From: an uncultured Vibrio sp.
GTDB lineage: Bacteria > Pseudomonadota > Gammaproteobacteria > Enterobacterales > Vibrionaceae
Direction: 5' to 3'
NCBI RefSeq assembly: GCF_947488985.1
Contig: NZ_CANLBV010000003.1
Coordinates: forward strand, 32,596-96,595
DNA: 64,000 nt
Shown: piece by piece, positions 9,671 to 20,114 of the stretch
Layout: each line of letters begins with the position of its first letter
How positions within the stretch are numbered: the stretch's first letter is position 1
Notes under the pieces: generated by a model
The model's input: the letters and a program-made list of their open reading frames with translations, nothing else
What the model was told of the DNA's origin: nothing
Database searches by the model: none
Program-made: the position numbers and the translations under genes

Positions 9671-10159
9671 CTATTGAATTACAAAATCAGTGAATAACAC
9701 TTTTTCAATCACAGGCTGGCCAACGACTTTACCAAAGGTTACTTTAATATCTTCTGTCGCCTTATCACGCAGCTCTACGCGCCCTGTCGGTGAACGTAGC
9801 TGCTCAACCGTTGCTGAAGCAAACGTTGCGAGTAAGGTACTTTCGGCCAGTGGAGAGTGATAGCGAGCGAGATCTCCATTCTTACTATCACGAACCATCA
9901 ACTGTACTTTGATCTGCACTAATCGTTCTTTTTTATCACCTGTCACATTAAACAAGAAAGGCTGAGGAATATTAACATACATCACTGTATCTGCCGCGAC
10001 CACAGCAGTTTCTGGTTGAGATGAAGGTTCCGAGGGGCCATCATTTGACCCTAAGAAAAAAAATAACGCCCCACCAACACCAAACAGTAAAACAACCACA
10101 GCAATAATGATGATTAGGATCTTGCTTTTCTTTTTTGTTGGATCTTGTTCTTCTGGCAT
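9671..10159 (-). CDS. fliL: FliL, flagellar basal body-associated, stator-linked protein
   Basis: This 162-residue single-pass inner-membrane protein has a lysine-rich start, a membrane helix at about 14-37, a Ser/Pro linker and a periplasmic stomatin/SPFH-like domain ending in VLFTDFVIQ, a typical FliL terminus. FliL rings surround the stator units and support torque under load. It lies between fliK (52 bases) and fliM (7 bases). Confidence 0.95.
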   Translation of the reverse strand: MPEEQDPTKKKSKILIIIIAVVVLLFGVGGALFFFLGSNDGPSEPSSQPETAVVAADTVMYVNIPQPFLFNVTGDKKERLVQIKVQLMVRDSKNGDLARYHSPLAESTLLATFASATVEQLRSPTGRVELRDKATEDIKVTFGKVVGQPVIEKVLFTDFVIQ

Positions 10160-10211
10160 ACCACCCTCTAACTTCCTTTTATTCCACTAAAGCGCTGCTA
10201 CAAACCTGATA

Positions 10212-11495
10212 TTAGGCATAATAACTGATTCCATCACGCTTTGATGCGACATTCAATTCAAGATTACTGCCGCTATCAAGGTTTTCATCACCTTGACTAC
10301 CATTTGCGCGATGAGCGGCGAATTGTTGTTCACCATGACTGTAACCATCTTGCCCTTGCCCCGCACTCTGCTGTTGAACGGACGAATCAGTAAGCTGCAT
10401 GCCTTGTTGAGCAAGCATCTCTCTTAAACGAGGTAAGGTTTGCTCAATCACGTCTCTCGCCTGCTGGCTACTCACCGTAAAATGCACATTCGCCACGTCG
10501 TTATTCATGGTCATTCGAATCTTCATATGCCCCAGTTCTGGTGGGTCGAGCCGGATGTCCAAATTTTTAAGATTCTTCGACATCATCATTTGTACTTTTT
10601 CTGCCACCTGCTCGTTTGCTAGCTCTTTAGTGAGTTGCAAAGGAACCTGCTGAGCAGCTTGAATTTCAGCTCGTGTTGGGACAGAGCCTGCAGTTGTCAC
10701 CCCCTGAACACTCGCTGCCGAGGCAATTTGCTGAGCAAAAATCGAGTCGTTAGAATCTTCTTTACCACCAGCCTTACCTAAGCCAGACAGTGCAGCTACG
10801 CCAACTCCCGCATTGAGAAGCGCATCAGTAGAGCCAGCCTTTGTCGTTTCTGGCGTCGCCCCCATCGCTATCCTTGAGGCCGCCAAGCTAGGATCCAAAG
10901 CAGTTTGCTGCTGAGGCAAGCCTTTGCCGTTCGCCGATTGATTCAACGTTTTGTTTGCCTCATCTAACTGACCAAGTAGTTTGTTGCCTTCACTCATCGC
11001 CGCATTGGCTTGAGAGGCCCCTTGACGTTTCCATTCATTGGTTATTTCATTTGAGGTTTTATCGGCTTCAGCTTGCTCATCTTTCTGGCCTTGGGGGGGA
11101 GCCTTACCCTGAGTCGATGGCAAGGTATTATCATCAGACGGATTCGACAAAGCTTGATCTTTCGACTGAGCGTCTAAGGTATCAGTGGATTGAGCATCGA
11201 CTTTTCCTATCACTGTGGTGTCAGCTATTGCTTCAGCCGTTTGCTTGGCGTGAGTTTCGTTAATCGACTCTTCACTCTCAGCTTCAGCAGAGGTCTGTTT
11301 TTCAACAGATTTCGTATCACTTTCAGCTTTATTTACCGTTGCTTTAGCGTTACTTTCTTCAAAGCCAAACGCTTGTTTAAACGACTCAAAAAAACCTTTT
11401 GACTCATCCGACTCTTCTACCTTTGCAGAAGAGTCGGAGTCCTGCAAGGATGACGTTTTGTTGGTTGCTGAATTTGAGGAAAGACTAACATTCAT
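10212..11495 (-). CDS. fliK: FliK, hook-length control protein
   Basis: This 427-residue protein is mostly low-complexity Ser/Glu/Ala/Gln sequence (about 1-280), followed by the conserved C-terminal Flg_hook domain (LDIRLDPPELGHMKIRMTMN, then VHFTVSSQQARDVIEQTLPRLREMLAQQG). The extended N-terminus serves as the ruler and the C-domain triggers the FlhB switch. It is the first gene after a 198-base gap behind fliJ, with a sigma-54 candidate in that gap, so it probably starts fliKLMNOPQR-flhB. Confidence 0.95.
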   Translation of the reverse strand: MNVSLSSNSATNKTSSLQDSDSSAKVEESDESKGFFESFKQAFGFEESNAKATVNKAESDTKSVEKQTSAEAESEESINETHAKQTAEAIADTTVIGKVDAQSTDTLDAQSKDQALSNPSDDNTLPSTQGKAPPQGQKDEQAEADKTSNEITNEWKRQGASQANAAMSEGNKLLGQLDEANKTLNQSANGKGLPQQQTALDPSLAASRIAMGATPETTKAGSTDALLNAGVGVAALSGLGKAGGKEDSNDSIFAQQIASAASVQGVTTAGSVPTRAEIQAAQQVPLQLTKELANEQVAEKVQMMMSKNLKNLDIRLDPPELGHMKIRMTMNNDVANVHFTVSSQQARDVIEQTLPRLREMLAQQGMQLTDSSVQQQSAGQGQDGYSHGEQQFAAHRANGSQGDENLDSGSNLELNVASKRDGISYYA

Positions 11496-11604
11496 ATATA
11501 TAAGCTCTATCTGCTAGCTTTGCTGCCAGGTATCAGGCAACAAAAAGAAAGTCGGGTGCTTTTCATGCTCGGAATGGGCACAACGCACAATTTTATAGAA
11601 AGCG

Positions 11605-11620
11605 AGCAAGAAACATGCCT
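11605..11620 (-). promoter_or_regulatory. Candidate sigma-54 promoter of fliK
   Basis: On the minus strand this reads AGGCATGTTTCTTGCT, with GG and GC ten bases apart and a good TTGCT half; the base before GG is A rather than T. It lies about 110 bases upstream of fliK in the gap between fliJ and fliK. It supports a separate fliKLMNOPQR-flhB transcript. Confidence 0.6.
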
Positions 11621-11693
11621 ATAAACACAGATATTACCGTCAGCTCAACAGCACCGCCCGCTCAATAACACCTATGTCATACGTGGCTTAGGA

Positions 11694-12131
11694 TCACACC
11701 TTCTTTCGACTGTATAGCAGCGTCGAGAATTCATCCATTTGCTTTTGCTCTCTCTGATCTTGCAGCCTGGCTTTCTCTTTGTGCTTTTTTTCCATCAACC
11801 ACTCGTAGGATTTTCGTTTTTTACGTAGCTCCATCCAGTAGTCCTGACAGTTATCAACCTGATTTTTAAAATGGTGTTCCGCTTCTCTCTGCTTGGATAA
11901 TGTTTCGTCTAATTGAGTTAAGAAACGATTCAAGTGACCATATTGACTCGCCGTTAACCCCTCTTTGCCTCGGTCGACAAGTTGCTGGCAGTAATCCAAT
12001 CTATACTTTTCAATCTGCGCGACCTGTTCATAGTAGCCCTGAAGCTCCGCATTGGCTTTGTTGAGCGCTAACACAGCTTGATTCTCTTGATCTTTGGCTT
12101 GCGCGAGCAGGAGCTCTAATGCGTTATCCAT
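11694..12131 (-). CDS. fliJ: FliJ, flagellar export chaperone and ATPase stalk
   Basis: This 145-residue protein is almost wholly alpha-helical coiled coil rich in Gln, Lys and Glu, as FliJ is. FliJ inserts into the FliI ring like the gamma subunit of F1-ATPase and carries empty chaperones back to the gate. It lies 14 bases behind fliI and is the last gene of fliEFGHIJ. Identity relies on coiled-coil character, length and position. Confidence 0.93.
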   Translation of the reverse strand: MDNALELLLAQAKDQENQAVLALNKANAELQGYYEQVAQIEKYRLDYCQQLVDRGKEGLTASQYGHLNRFLTQLDETLSKQREAEHHFKNQVDNCQDYWMELRKKRKSYEWLMEKKHKEKARLQDQREQKQMDEFSTLLYSRKKV

Positions 12132-12145
12132 GACTAACCTTCACC

Positions 12146-13465
12146 CTAACCGCCCAACACATGCTTGAGCATATTGACACACATGCCGTATGACACGGTT
12201 TCTTTCATCTTCTGCTGCAGGTACTCGTCCAGTTTCGGCTTCAAAGTAAAGGCGCTATCAATCGCAGGGTCAGTACCCGGCTTGTATGCACCAATCGAAA
12301 CCAAATCTTGGTTTTTTCGACAGATAGACAGCACTTGCCTGACCGCTTTTGACATCAATAGATGCTCTTCGGTGGTGATTTGAGGCATAACACGACTGAC
12401 GGACTTCTCGACATCGATCGCAGGGTAGTGACCCGCATCGGCCATCTCACGCGACAACACAACGTGACCATCAAGAATCGCTCGCGATGCATCAGCGATT
12501 GGGTCTTGTAAGTCATCACCTTCGGTTAACACGGTAAAGAAAGCAGTGATTGAACCTTGCTCATCGTTGCCGTTACCTGCACGCTCCACTAGCGCAGGAA
12601 GCTTAGCAAACACAGAAGGTGGGTAACCTTTGGTTGCTGGTGGCTCGCCAACAGACAGGGCAATTTCACGCTGAGCCTGAGCAAAACGCGTCAGTGAATC
12701 CATCAAAAGCAGAACATCTAAACCTTGGTCACGGAAGTATTCCGCCACCGTCAATGCCGTTTGACAGCCTTTCAATCGCATCAATGGCGATGAGTCTGCA
12801 GGTGCAGCGACCACCACCGATCGTTTACGACCATCTTCCCCGAGAATCTCTTCGATAAATTCTTTTACTTCACGTCCACGTTCACCGATCAAGCCCACCA
12901 CAACCACTTGTGCGGTTGTGCCTCGGGTCATCATGCCTAGTGTCACGGATTTACCGACACCAGAACCCGCAAACAGACCAATACGTTGCCCTTTACCCAC
13001 GGTCAGCAAACCGTTAATCGCCTTTAAGCCAACATCAAGCGGCTCGGAGATTGGTTTACGTGCTAACGGGTTAATAGGCTCTGCGTTAAATGAAGCGCGT
13101 TGCTCGGTATAGATTGGGCCTAGCCCATCCAGAGGATTACCGACACCGTCGATGACACGACCAAGCAGTTCCATCCCAACAGGAATGCCACTTTCAGAGG
13201 TCAATGGTGTAACACGAGCACCGGGTAAGATCCCAGTGATTTGTTCACTCGGCATCAAAAATAGGTTATCGCCAGAGAAGCCAACGACTTCAGCTTCCAT
13301 CTGACCAGACATAGTTTCAACCAAACACAAGCTGCCAATCGGCGCTTTACAGCCCGTAGCTTCAAGGGTTAAGCCGACAACTCGCACCAATTTACCGGAG
13401 GCAACTGGTCGTGATTTTAGCCCTTCGACCTTGTACTGGCTGAGACGATTCACTAACTTACGCAT
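12146..13465 (-). CDS. fliI: FliI, flagellum-specific ATPase
   Basis: This 439-residue ATPase is related to F1 beta. Walker A is AGSGVGKS at 166-173, Walker B is [20 protein letters not shown] near residue 250, and the conserved E of [10 protein letters not shown] follows the P-loop. FliI forms a hexamer below FlhA and releases chaperones from export cargo. It overlaps fliH by 8 bases, a coupling common for this pair. Confidence 0.98.
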   Translation of the reverse strand: MRKLVNRLSQYKVEGLKSRPVASGKLVRVVGLTLEATGCKAPIGSLCLVETMSGQMEAEVVGFSGDNLFLMPSEQITGILPGARVTPLTSESGIPVGMELLGRVIDGVGNPLDGLGPIYTEQRASFNAEPINPLARKPISEPLDVGLKAINGLLTVGKGQRIGLFAGSGVGKSVTLGMMTRGTTAQVVVVGLIGERGREVKEFIEEILGEDGRKRSVVVAAPADSSPLMRLKGCQTALTVAEYFRDQGLDVLLLMDSLTRFAQAQREIALSVGEPPATKGYPPSVFAKLPALVERAGNGNDEQGSITAFFTVLTEGDDLQDPIADASRAILDGHVVLSREMADAGHYPAIDVEKSVSRVMPQITTEEHLLMSKAVRQVLSICRKNQDLVSIGAYKPGTDPAIDSAFTLKPKLDEYLQQKMKETVSYGMCVNMLKHVLGG

Positions 13466-14258
13466 GACCTTGATGACGATTTGCGTCGCAGAAGCTTTGA
13501 ATCACGTTCTTCACGCGCTCTTCCATTCGATAGTTAACGCTCGATTCACCCGCTTCGATTTGGACATCACCACGGTTGAGTGCAGGCTCAGCAACTAACG
13601 TCCAATTACGGCAATCCAATTCAGATTCCCCATATGCAGAGCGGATGATCACAACGTCTTCAGGATTAAGCTTTAAGGTGATCGCGTGACCAGAGATTGG
13701 CAGTGACTCTACCGACTCTTTCACAGTATCTAAGATGATTTGTGGGTTGGTTTGCACTTCAACATGCACCACTTCTTTGACCATGGTCAGTACCATGTCG
13801 ACCAGTTGCTTCTCAACTTGTGTGTTCATCAACTCTAATGGTTGAGCGAACTGGTTGGCGAGTCCCATAAAGATGGCGACCTGCTGCTGGATATACTCTT
13901 GACCAGCGGTTACGCCTTCAAGCTTCCCGGCTTCGTTGCCCTCTTCATGACCTGCGGCAAACCCTTCTTCTTTGCCTTTTTCATAACCCTGTTTAAAGCC
14001 GACCTCTTGCCCTTGATGCAACCCTTCCTGATAAGCCCCTTGTTTGATCAGTTCGATTTGTTCTTCAGTAAGAACCAGCTCTTCATCTTCAATGGCTTCT
14101 TCAACCGTTGGCATCCAACTCGGATCGTAATTAAAAGCCGTTTCTTTGGCTTGTTTACTCACGTCAGAGGTATAATCCGGCAGCCCCCATTTCTGAGGTT
14201 GGGCAACCGTATTATCTTCTTCAGGGCGAAGAAAGCCCCGTTTTCTCTCACCTGACAT
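13458..14258 (-). CDS. fliH: FliH, FliI regulator and C-ring tether
   Basis: This 266-residue protein contains the glycine-rich helix with repeated GxxxG spacing ([20 protein letters not shown], about 110-160) that marks FliH, then the conserved C-terminal domain. FliH dimers bind FliI and FliN and hold the ATPase beneath the gate. It overlaps fliI by 8 bases. A 115-base gap separates it from fliG; no convincing promoter or terminator was seen there. Confidence 0.96.
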   Translation of the reverse strand: MSGERKRGFLRPEEDNTVAQPQKWGLPDYTSDVSKQAKETAFNYDPSWMPTVEEAIEDEELVLTEEQIELIKQGAYQEGLHQGQEVGFKQGYEKGKEEGFAAGHEEGNEAGKLEGVTAGQEYIQQQVAIFMGLANQFAQPLELMNTQVEKQLVDMVLTMVKEVVHVEVQTNPQIILDTVKESVESLPISGHAITLKLNPEDVVIIRSAYGESELDCRNWTLVAEPALNRGDVQIEAGESSVNYRMEERVKNVIQSFCDANRHQGHA

Positions 14259-14373
14259 ATCAGTACCTATCTATGAGTGCGTCAAACTGTATTGTCAATT
14301 CAAACTGTTAAACTGAGTCAATCGGTCGTTCGAGATTAGATAAAAAAAGCCCCAACTGAATGGAGACTCTGTC

Positions 14374-15435
14374 TTAAAGGAACTCGTCAGCAACACCAGA
14401 CAACATGATCTCACCACTGTCTGCCATTTTCCTCGCAATGCCCAATATCTCTTTTTGCGCCGCTTCCACATCAGAGACTTTCACAGGCGGCATAGCCTCA
14501 ATATCGTCTCTCATCATATCGGAAGCACGTTTAGACATGTTCTTGAAGATCTTCTCACGCAGACCGTCATCAGCCCCTTTGAGGGCTTTCTGTAGAGTGT
14601 CTTGTGGTACATCACGCAATAATCGTTGAACACCTTTGTCATCAACTTCAATAAGGTTTTCAAAAACAAACATAAGATCTTGAATCTGGGTTGCCATGTC
14701 TTCATCTTGATCACGGATTTGATCCATCAACACACCTTCAACATTGTTGTCCATGTAGTTCATGATCTCAGCTGCAGCTTTCAGGCCACCAATTTTGGCT
14801 GCTTGAGCTCCCGCTTGGCCCGCAAACTGTTTCTCCATGATCTCGTTCAACTCGGCCAATGCCGAAGGTTGCACCTCTTCAAGATTCGCAATACGCATCA
14901 TCAGATCTAGGCGTACACGCTCTGGGAACTGCGATAAAATCTCAGCCGATTGATCAGCATCGAGATATGACAACACAATGGTTTGTATCTGAGGGTGCTC
15001 GTTGATAATGATACTCGCTACTTGACGAGGATCCATCCACTTAAGAGAGTCTAAGCCTTTTGAGCCTGTTCCAAGCAGAATTTGATCAACTAAGTTATTC
15101 GCCTTATCTTCACCCAATGCAGCCACTAATGCATTACGCATGAAATCTTCACTACCCATACCAATGTTGGTGTACTTCTGAATATCATCTAAGAAAGCGC
15201 GGTGAACCGTACCCACTTTTTCTTGGGATAGATCACTCGCTCGCGTCATGGCACTACCCACACGCTGAACCTGCCTTGGCTCTAAGTGACGAATAATACC
15301 CGCAGCATCTTCTTCATTTAAACTGAGCAGTAAGATCGCCGCACGTTCGTCGCCGGAAATAGAAGCGATATCCATGCTAGAAGCATCAAGCTCTTCACCG
15401 CCATCAGTTTGTTGTGGAACTATATCGTTAGCCAT
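14374..15435 (-). CDS. fliG: FliG, motor switch rotor protein
   Basis: This 353-residue protein has the three FliG domains: an N-domain binding FliF (GDERAAILLLSLNEEDAAGI, about 29-48), a middle domain with the EHPQIQT motif near 167-173, and a C-domain with charged residues for stator contact (about 290-340). FliG couples stator torque to the C ring. It overlaps fliF by 8 bases, fitting FliF-FliG co-assembly. Confidence 0.98.
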   Translation of the reverse strand: MANDIVPQQTDGGEELDASSMDIASISGDERAAILLLSLNEEDAAGIIRHLEPRQVQRVGSAMTRASDLSQEKVGTVHRAFLDDIQKYTNIGMGSEDFMRNALVAALGEDKANNLVDQILLGTGSKGLDSLKWMDPRQVASIIINEHPQIQTIVLSYLDADQSAEILSQFPERVRLDLMMRIANLEEVQPSALAELNEIMEKQFAGQAGAQAAKIGGLKAAAEIMNYMDNNVEGVLMDQIRDQDEDMATQIQDLMFVFENLIEVDDKGVQRLLRDVPQDTLQKALKGADDGLREKIFKNMSKRASDMMRDDIEAMPPVKVSDVEAAQKEILGIARKMADSGEIMLSGVADEFL

Positions 15436-17170
15436 CTGCCATCCAATTTTTAACTACTTGAGCTGCGAGCTCTGGTTCATTTGTTACGAGTGCACGTACT
15501 GCTTTGAGCACATCTTCATCTTTATGAAGGTTCGGTAAATCAATACTTGAACCAAATTCAAATAGCTCACCACCTTCAATATCCCCCCCAATTAAGCTGG
15601 TTTCGCCATCGGCACCAATAGCTATGCCGTCAGGGCCGTAGGCTTGTTCATCGTTATCCGCCGCTGGGTTAAGAAGTTTCTTCATCGCTGGACGAACGAG
15701 TACCAGCACCACCACAATAATCACTAATGCACTGGCGAACCAACGTATCCAATCGTTAAAGTTTGGATGCTCCCAAATAGGCACTTCAGGCATAACATCC
15801 GCAATTTGTGGCGCGAACTGCATGCTTAATACATTCAGTAAATCGCCTCGGTTTTCATCAAAACCAATTGCACCAACCAACACCTGACGAATGGCATTAA
15901 TTTCGCTCGCTGGGATTGGGGTGTGAACAACCTCACCCGTATCGGGGTTCAGTGATTGACGGTCTTTGATCGCGACAGAGACGGTCTGACGATTCACCGT
16001 ACCACTCTGTTTACGTTCATGGCTGATGGTGGTATCTAATTCGAAGTTTCTGGTCGCCTCTTTATGCACTGATCCCTTTCCAGTTATCGCGCCATCTTTC
16101 ATTTGAGCGACATCTTGAGGAATAGAGGCATCGGCAGGAGGCTGGTTACTCAGTGCTCCAGGAATACCCACCACAGTATTACCGTTGTTGTAATCTTCTA
16201 ACGTGTACTCACTTCGCGTTGCGGGAGTATTTGGGTCAAAGCGCTTTCGCGTTTGCTCTAATGCACTAAAGTCGAGCTCAATATCAACCTGAGCAGTATA
16301 GTTACCAAAACCAATAATAGGAATAAGCACCGAATCAATTTTTTCACGCAGCGCTTGCTCTTGATTAAGCTCTAACTCGTGCTCTTTACGGCGTGCTGAT
16401 GATATTGAGTCTTGAGAACCTGAACTCAAAAGCCTACCGTGTTGATCGGTTACCGTAATACGTGAGGTTTTCATTCCAGGAACAGCACTTGCCACCATAT
16501 CAACGACAGAGTCGGTCTCTTGCTGCCTAAGATTGGTACCCGTTTTTAGTGTCAGGAATACAGAAGCTGACGCTTCTTGATTGTGGCGAACAAAGACACT
16601 TTGCTTAGGTAAGGCCAGTAAAACCTGTGCTTTACGTACCTGTTTCATCTGTTCGATAGCTTTCGCAAGTTGCCTTTCACGACTTAATTTAAGACGCTCT
16701 TGCTCTAAACGCTGAGAGACACCAAAGCCCATGTCCTGCATGAGAATATCATCACCGGCGTTTCGCTCTTGGTTCAAGCCCGCTCGAACCATATTAAGCT
16801 TTAGCGAGTTGTACTCACTCGCAGGCACAGAAATGGTGTTACCTTCAAGGGAGTACGCGATCTTTTGCTGATCTAAGTAATCCAGAACGGGGATCAGCTC
16901 TTCGGTCTCATAGGCACCTAGTGGCCGCATTTCTGGCTCTTTCACCCAGAAAAACAGCATCACAATCAGTGCAACACAGATTGAAATAGAAAGGACTAAC
17001 ACAACCTGACGAAGTAAATCGAGATCTCCCACCGCCATATCGAATTTCGATGAACTGCGCTCACCGAGATCGGGGTTTTGTCCTTCGCCGTCTAGCTCTG
17101 AGCCCGCCATGAGTGCGTGGTCATTGCTATCGCTCACGGTTAAATCTGTTGTTTGACTATTATCTGCCAC
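15428..17170 (-). CDS. fliF: FliF, MS-ring protein
   Basis: This 580-residue protein has two membrane segments (about 49-71 and 469-489) around a large periplasmic region with ring-building motifs (RRLEQERLKLSRE-type helix near 160) and a C-terminal tail that binds FliG. The MS ring is the first structure built, at the pole marked by FlhF. It lies 16 bases after fliE and overlaps fliG by 8. Confidence 0.98.
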   Translation of the reverse strand: MADNSQTTDLTVSDSNDHALMAGSELDGEGQNPDLGERSSSKFDMAVGDLDLLRQVVLVLSISICVALIVMLFFWVKEPEMRPLGAYETEELIPVLDYLDQQKIAYSLEGNTISVPASEYNSLKLNMVRAGLNQERNAGDDILMQDMGFGVSQRLEQERLKLSRERQLAKAIEQMKQVRKAQVLLALPKQSVFVRHNQEASASVFLTLKTGTNLRQQETDSVVDMVASAVPGMKTSRITVTDQHGRLLSSGSQDSISSARRKEHELELNQEQALREKIDSVLIPIIGFGNYTAQVDIELDFSALEQTRKRFDPNTPATRSEYTLEDYNNGNTVVGIPGALSNQPPADASIPQDVAQMKDGAITGKGSVHKEATRNFELDTTISHERKQSGTVNRQTVSVAIKDRQSLNPDTGEVVHTPIPASEINAIRQVLVGAIGFDENRGDLLNVLSMQFAPQIADVMPEVPIWEHPNFNDWIRWFASALVIIVVVLVLVRPAMKKLLNPAADNDEQAYGPDGIAIGADGETSLIGGDIEGGELFEFGSSIDLPNLHKDEDVLKAVRALVTNEPELAAQVVKNWMADG

Positions 17171-17186
17171 TATTTAACTACCCAAC

Positions 17187-17498
17187 TTATACCGGCATGT
17201 TCATCAGCTCTTTGTACGATTCGACCAATTTATTTCTAATTTGGATCGTCGCCTCAAAAGCTACACTAGATTTATTACGAGCAATCATCACATCAGATAG
17301 CGATACACTTTGATCACCACTATCGAAGCGAGCTTGAAGATCACCTGAGGTCTTTTGCAATGAGTTCACATTATTAATGGCTTGAGTCAGCATATTGCCA
17401 AAATCTGCACCGACCTTCTGGCCGGTTGCAGTCGGGCGCGCGCTGGCAGCTTCCACCATCATTGCCTGCATTTCACCTTGTAAGCCATCTATTCTCAT
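17187..17498 (-). CDS. fliE: FliE, MS-ring/rod junction protein
   Basis: This 103-residue protein ends in SYKELMNMPV, the standard FliE terminus, and has the conserved VSLSDVMIARNKSSVAFEAT region. It links the MS ring and export gate to the rod and is the first axial substrate. It heads fliEFGHIJ and is preceded by a consensus sigma-54 promoter about 55 bases upstream. Confidence 0.96.
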   Translation of the reverse strand: MRIDGLQGEMQAMMVEAASARPTATGQKVGADFGNMLTQAINNVNSLQKTSGDLQARFDSGDQSVSLSDVMIARNKSSVAFEATIQIRNKLVESYKELMNMPV

Positions 17499-17552
17499 TT
17501 ATCACCTCAGGAGTCAAAATTATGACCATCTATTTAGCTGTATTATTGACAT

Positions 17553-17569
17553 AGCAATTTACGTGCCAC
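17553..17569 (-). promoter_or_regulatory. Sigma-54 promoter of fliE
   Basis: The minus strand reads GTGGCACGTAAATTGCT, an exact match to TGGCACG-N4-TTGCT. The predicted transcription start is near 17543, some 45 bases before the fliE ATG. This is the cleanest sigma-54 promoter in the window and places fliEFGHIJ in the sigma-54 class. Confidence 0.9.
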
Positions 17570-17630
17570 GCATTATTTTGACTGGATATCGTACTACAGC
17601 AGTCAGAAATCTGACACTGCGAATCTAGCC

Positions 17631-19040
17631 TCAGTTTGGGATATCGATTCCAGCATCACGCATTTTTGCTAGCTTATAACGCAAAGTGCGCGGACTAATG
17701 CCGAGTTTTTCTGCCATATCTTTACGGCGACCATTACACGCGACTAAGGTTTCAAGAATGATCGCGTACTCTTGATCTCTCAGTTCATTACCCAGCCCTT
17801 CACTGCTCACTGGCACTTTATTGACTGTACTCGTTTCAGCAATAGGTTTGATTTCTGGCGTGGCTACATCATTGTCCTCAACCAGCTGCTGAAGGCCACT
17901 GGCATCCTGCCAATCGACGCCTTCAAGCAAGATATGCTCACCAGAGATCATATCTTGTTCGCTTAAGATTAACGCACGCTGTACTACATTGTCTAATTCG
18001 CGAACATTCCCTGGCCACGGATAATGGACGAGTTTCGCAATGGCTTGCGTAGACAGAGTAGGAACCGGCATGCCAAGCTTAGTACAGTGGCGCTCAACTA
18101 GATGCTTGGCTAAAGGCTCAATATCGCCCTTACGCTCACAAAGTGCTGGCCAAGAAATTGGGAAAACATTCAGCCTGTAATATAAATCTTCACGGAAATT
18201 CCCCTCAGCAACATACTGTTTGAGGTCGCGGTTACTGGTCGCCAATACCCGAATATCCAACTTGATGCTTTTGCGGCTGCCTAAACGCTCGACCTCACGC
18301 TCTTGTAACACGCGCAGTAATTTGGCTTGCAGGCTAAGATCCATTTCACTGATCTCATCCAACAAAATAGTTCCGCCTTGCGCTTGCTCAAATTTGCCCG
18401 GGCAAGCTTGTATCGCGCCAGTAAATGCGCCTTTTTCATAACCAAACAGCGTGGCTTCAAGCATATTGTCAGGGATAGCGGCACAGTTAATCGCAACAAA
18501 CGGCCCATCTTTACGGTTGGAAGCGTTATGAATGTAGCGAGACATCACTTCTTTGCCCGAGCCACTTGGCCCCAGCACCATCACATTAGCGTCGGTTTTG
18601 GCGACTTTGTCAGCTAGCATCATTAACTTGATACTTTTTTCATCGGCAACGATGGCGTCACCATTATCGTCTGACTTGACCGGCGCGTAACGGCTGACCA
18701 TATTGAGCAGCACTTCTGGTGCAAATGGCTTTGCCATGTAGTCGATAGCGCCCTCTTTCATTGCCGCGACGGCATCTTCAATGTTAGCATACGCTGTCAT
18801 CAACAATACCGGTAAATTTGGCCAATGTAGCTTGATGTTTCTTAACAGCGCCAAACCGCCCATACCCGCCATCTGAACGTCAGAGACCACAATATCAACA
18901 TCGTTAGACTTTAATTTAACCAACGCATCTTCTGCACAATCGGCTTCCAGCCATTCATAGCCCGCAAGAGCGAGAGTATCAACAAGGGCTTCGCGTAGAC
19001 CTTCATCATCTTCGACGATTAACACTTTGCTTTGAGCCAT
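17631..19040 (-). CDS. flrC: FlrC (FleR), sigma-54-dependent response regulator
   Basis: This 469-residue NtrC-type regulator has a receiver domain with acidic DD at 11-12 and phosphoacceptor D54 (VVSDVQM), an AAA+ domain with GPSGSGKE at 157-164 and the sigma-54-contacting GAFTGA at 204-209, and a Fis-type helix-turn-helix at the C-terminus (RRKDMAEKLGISPRTLRYKL). Phosphorylated by FlrB, it activates sigma-54 promoters of hook, basal body and flaA genes. It is 30 bases behind flrB. Confidence 0.97.
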   Translation of the reverse strand: MAQSKVLIVEDDEGLREALVDTLALAGYEWLEADCAEDALVKLKSNDVDIVVSDVQMAGMGGLALLRNIKLHWPNLPVLLMTAYANIEDAVAAMKEGAIDYMAKPFAPEVLLNMVSRYAPVKSDDNGDAIVADEKSIKLMMLADKVAKTDANVMVLGPSGSGKEVMSRYIHNASNRKDGPFVAINCAAIPDNMLEATLFGYEKGAFTGAIQACPGKFEQAQGGTILLDEISEMDLSLQAKLLRVLQEREVERLGSRKSIKLDIRVLATSNRDLKQYVAEGNFREDLYYRLNVFPISWPALCERKGDIEPLAKHLVERHCTKLGMPVPTLSTQAIAKLVHYPWPGNVRELDNVVQRALILSEQDMISGEHILLEGVDWQDASGLQQLVEDNDVATPEIKPIAETSTVNKVPVSSEGLGNELRDQEYAIILETLVACNGRRKDMAEKLGISPRTLRYKLAKMRDAGIDIPN

Positions 19041-19070
19041 AGGGTTCTCCAGTGTAAATTCCGTTAAAAC

Positions 19071-20114
19071 TTATTTATCTTTAGAAGAAGCGGCTCTTTC
19101 GAGCGGTAAACACATGGTAAAGCATGCACCGTCGCCCTCTTCTGATATCAATTCCAGCCTGCCTTCATGTGCTCGACACACCATTTGCACAACTGCTAAG
19201 CCAAGACCTGTACCTTGTGAGCGAGTAGTAAAGAAGGGTTCCATAATTTTACCTTGAAGCTCTTTCGCTACGCCGGGGCCGCTGTCTTGTACCGAGATCT
19301 TAAGCTCGCCGTTGACTGGCCGAAAGAAAACATCGATTTGCGATTCCTTTCCTGCAATTTGTACCGCATTCAAAACCAGATTACTTAAGGCTGAGGCAAT
19401 GGCATTGGCATTACCAAACATTGGTGTTTCGGCGCCCTCGACTTCCTGACAATAATCAATCTTATTGGATTTTAATGCCGCTTCAACCATAGGTTGGAAT
19501 TCTGTGATCAACTCAGACACGGTAAATGGCTTGACCACTTTATTGTCGCCACCTTTAGCAAACAACAGCATATCGTTAACTTGTTTCTCTAAGTCATGAA
19601 GCCTGTCCATAAGCTTAGATTGAAATCGTGTTTTTGTTGCCGGCGGTAAGTTTGGCGCGGCAAGGTTGGAGGCATACAGCATGGCGCTAGAGAGTGGGGT
19701 ACGAACCTGATGCGCCAACGAAGCGACCATTCTGCCGAGTGAAGATAAGCGCTGTAGATCACTAACACGAGACTGCAGCAAGCGCGTCTCGGTGAGGTCG
19801 GTGATCAAAATCAGTTGGCCAGTGGTAGACGCAGAGATCGCTAAGCGTACTTTTCGTCCATTTTTCAATGAGATCTCGTGCCCATCGTCGTCTTTTGGAT
19901 CGAAAGCACTTTGAATCACTGAAAACCACTTCTCACCAACCAACTCGACCCCGAGAATGCGGTGTGCTTCAGGGTTGGCTTCTCTCACTTCACCATGTGT
20001 ATCTAACAAGATGACCCCTGCTGGCATCACATCGAGTACTTGCTTGTAACGCTCAACCTGTTGCTCAACAGAATCTAGGTGTGATTGATTTTCTGGTTCG
20101 TTAGATAGGTGCAT
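19071..20114 (-). CDS. flrB: FlrB (FleS), sensor histidine kinase
   Basis: This 347-residue soluble kinase has no membrane segment. It has a PAS domain (about 20-105), a HisKA domain with the H-box SLAHQVRTPLSS (His about 135) and an ATPase domain with N (NLVLNAVQ), G1 (DSGPGV) and G2 (GTGLGLAVV) boxes. FlrB phosphorylates FlrC. An in-frame TTG at 20132 would add six residues, but ATG 20114 is preferred because a GAGG lies upstream of it, although at a long 12-base spacing. Confidence 0.93.
   Translation of the reverse strand: MHLSNEPENQSHLDSVEQQVERYKQVLDVMPAGVILLDTHGEVREANPEAHRILGVELVGEKWFSVIQSAFDPKDDDGHEISLKNGRKVRLAISASTTGQLILITDLTETRLLQSRVSDLQRLSSLGRMVASLAHQVRTPLSSAMLYASNLAAPNLPPATKTRFQSKLMDRLHDLEKQVNDMLLFAKGGDNKVVKPFTVSELITEFQPMVEAALKSNKIDYCQEVEGAETPMFGNANAIASALSNLVLNAVQIAGKESQIDVFFRPVNGELKISVQDSGPGVAKELQGKIMEPFFTTRSQGTGLGLAVVQMVCRAHEGRLELISEEGDGACFTMCLPLERAASSKDK

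Noticed and set aside
17599..17620. Dyad GTCAGA/TCTGAC just after flrC
   Set aside because: A short stem with a small loop and no T-run. It could be a FlrC site near the fliE promoter, but nothing in the sequence proves it.
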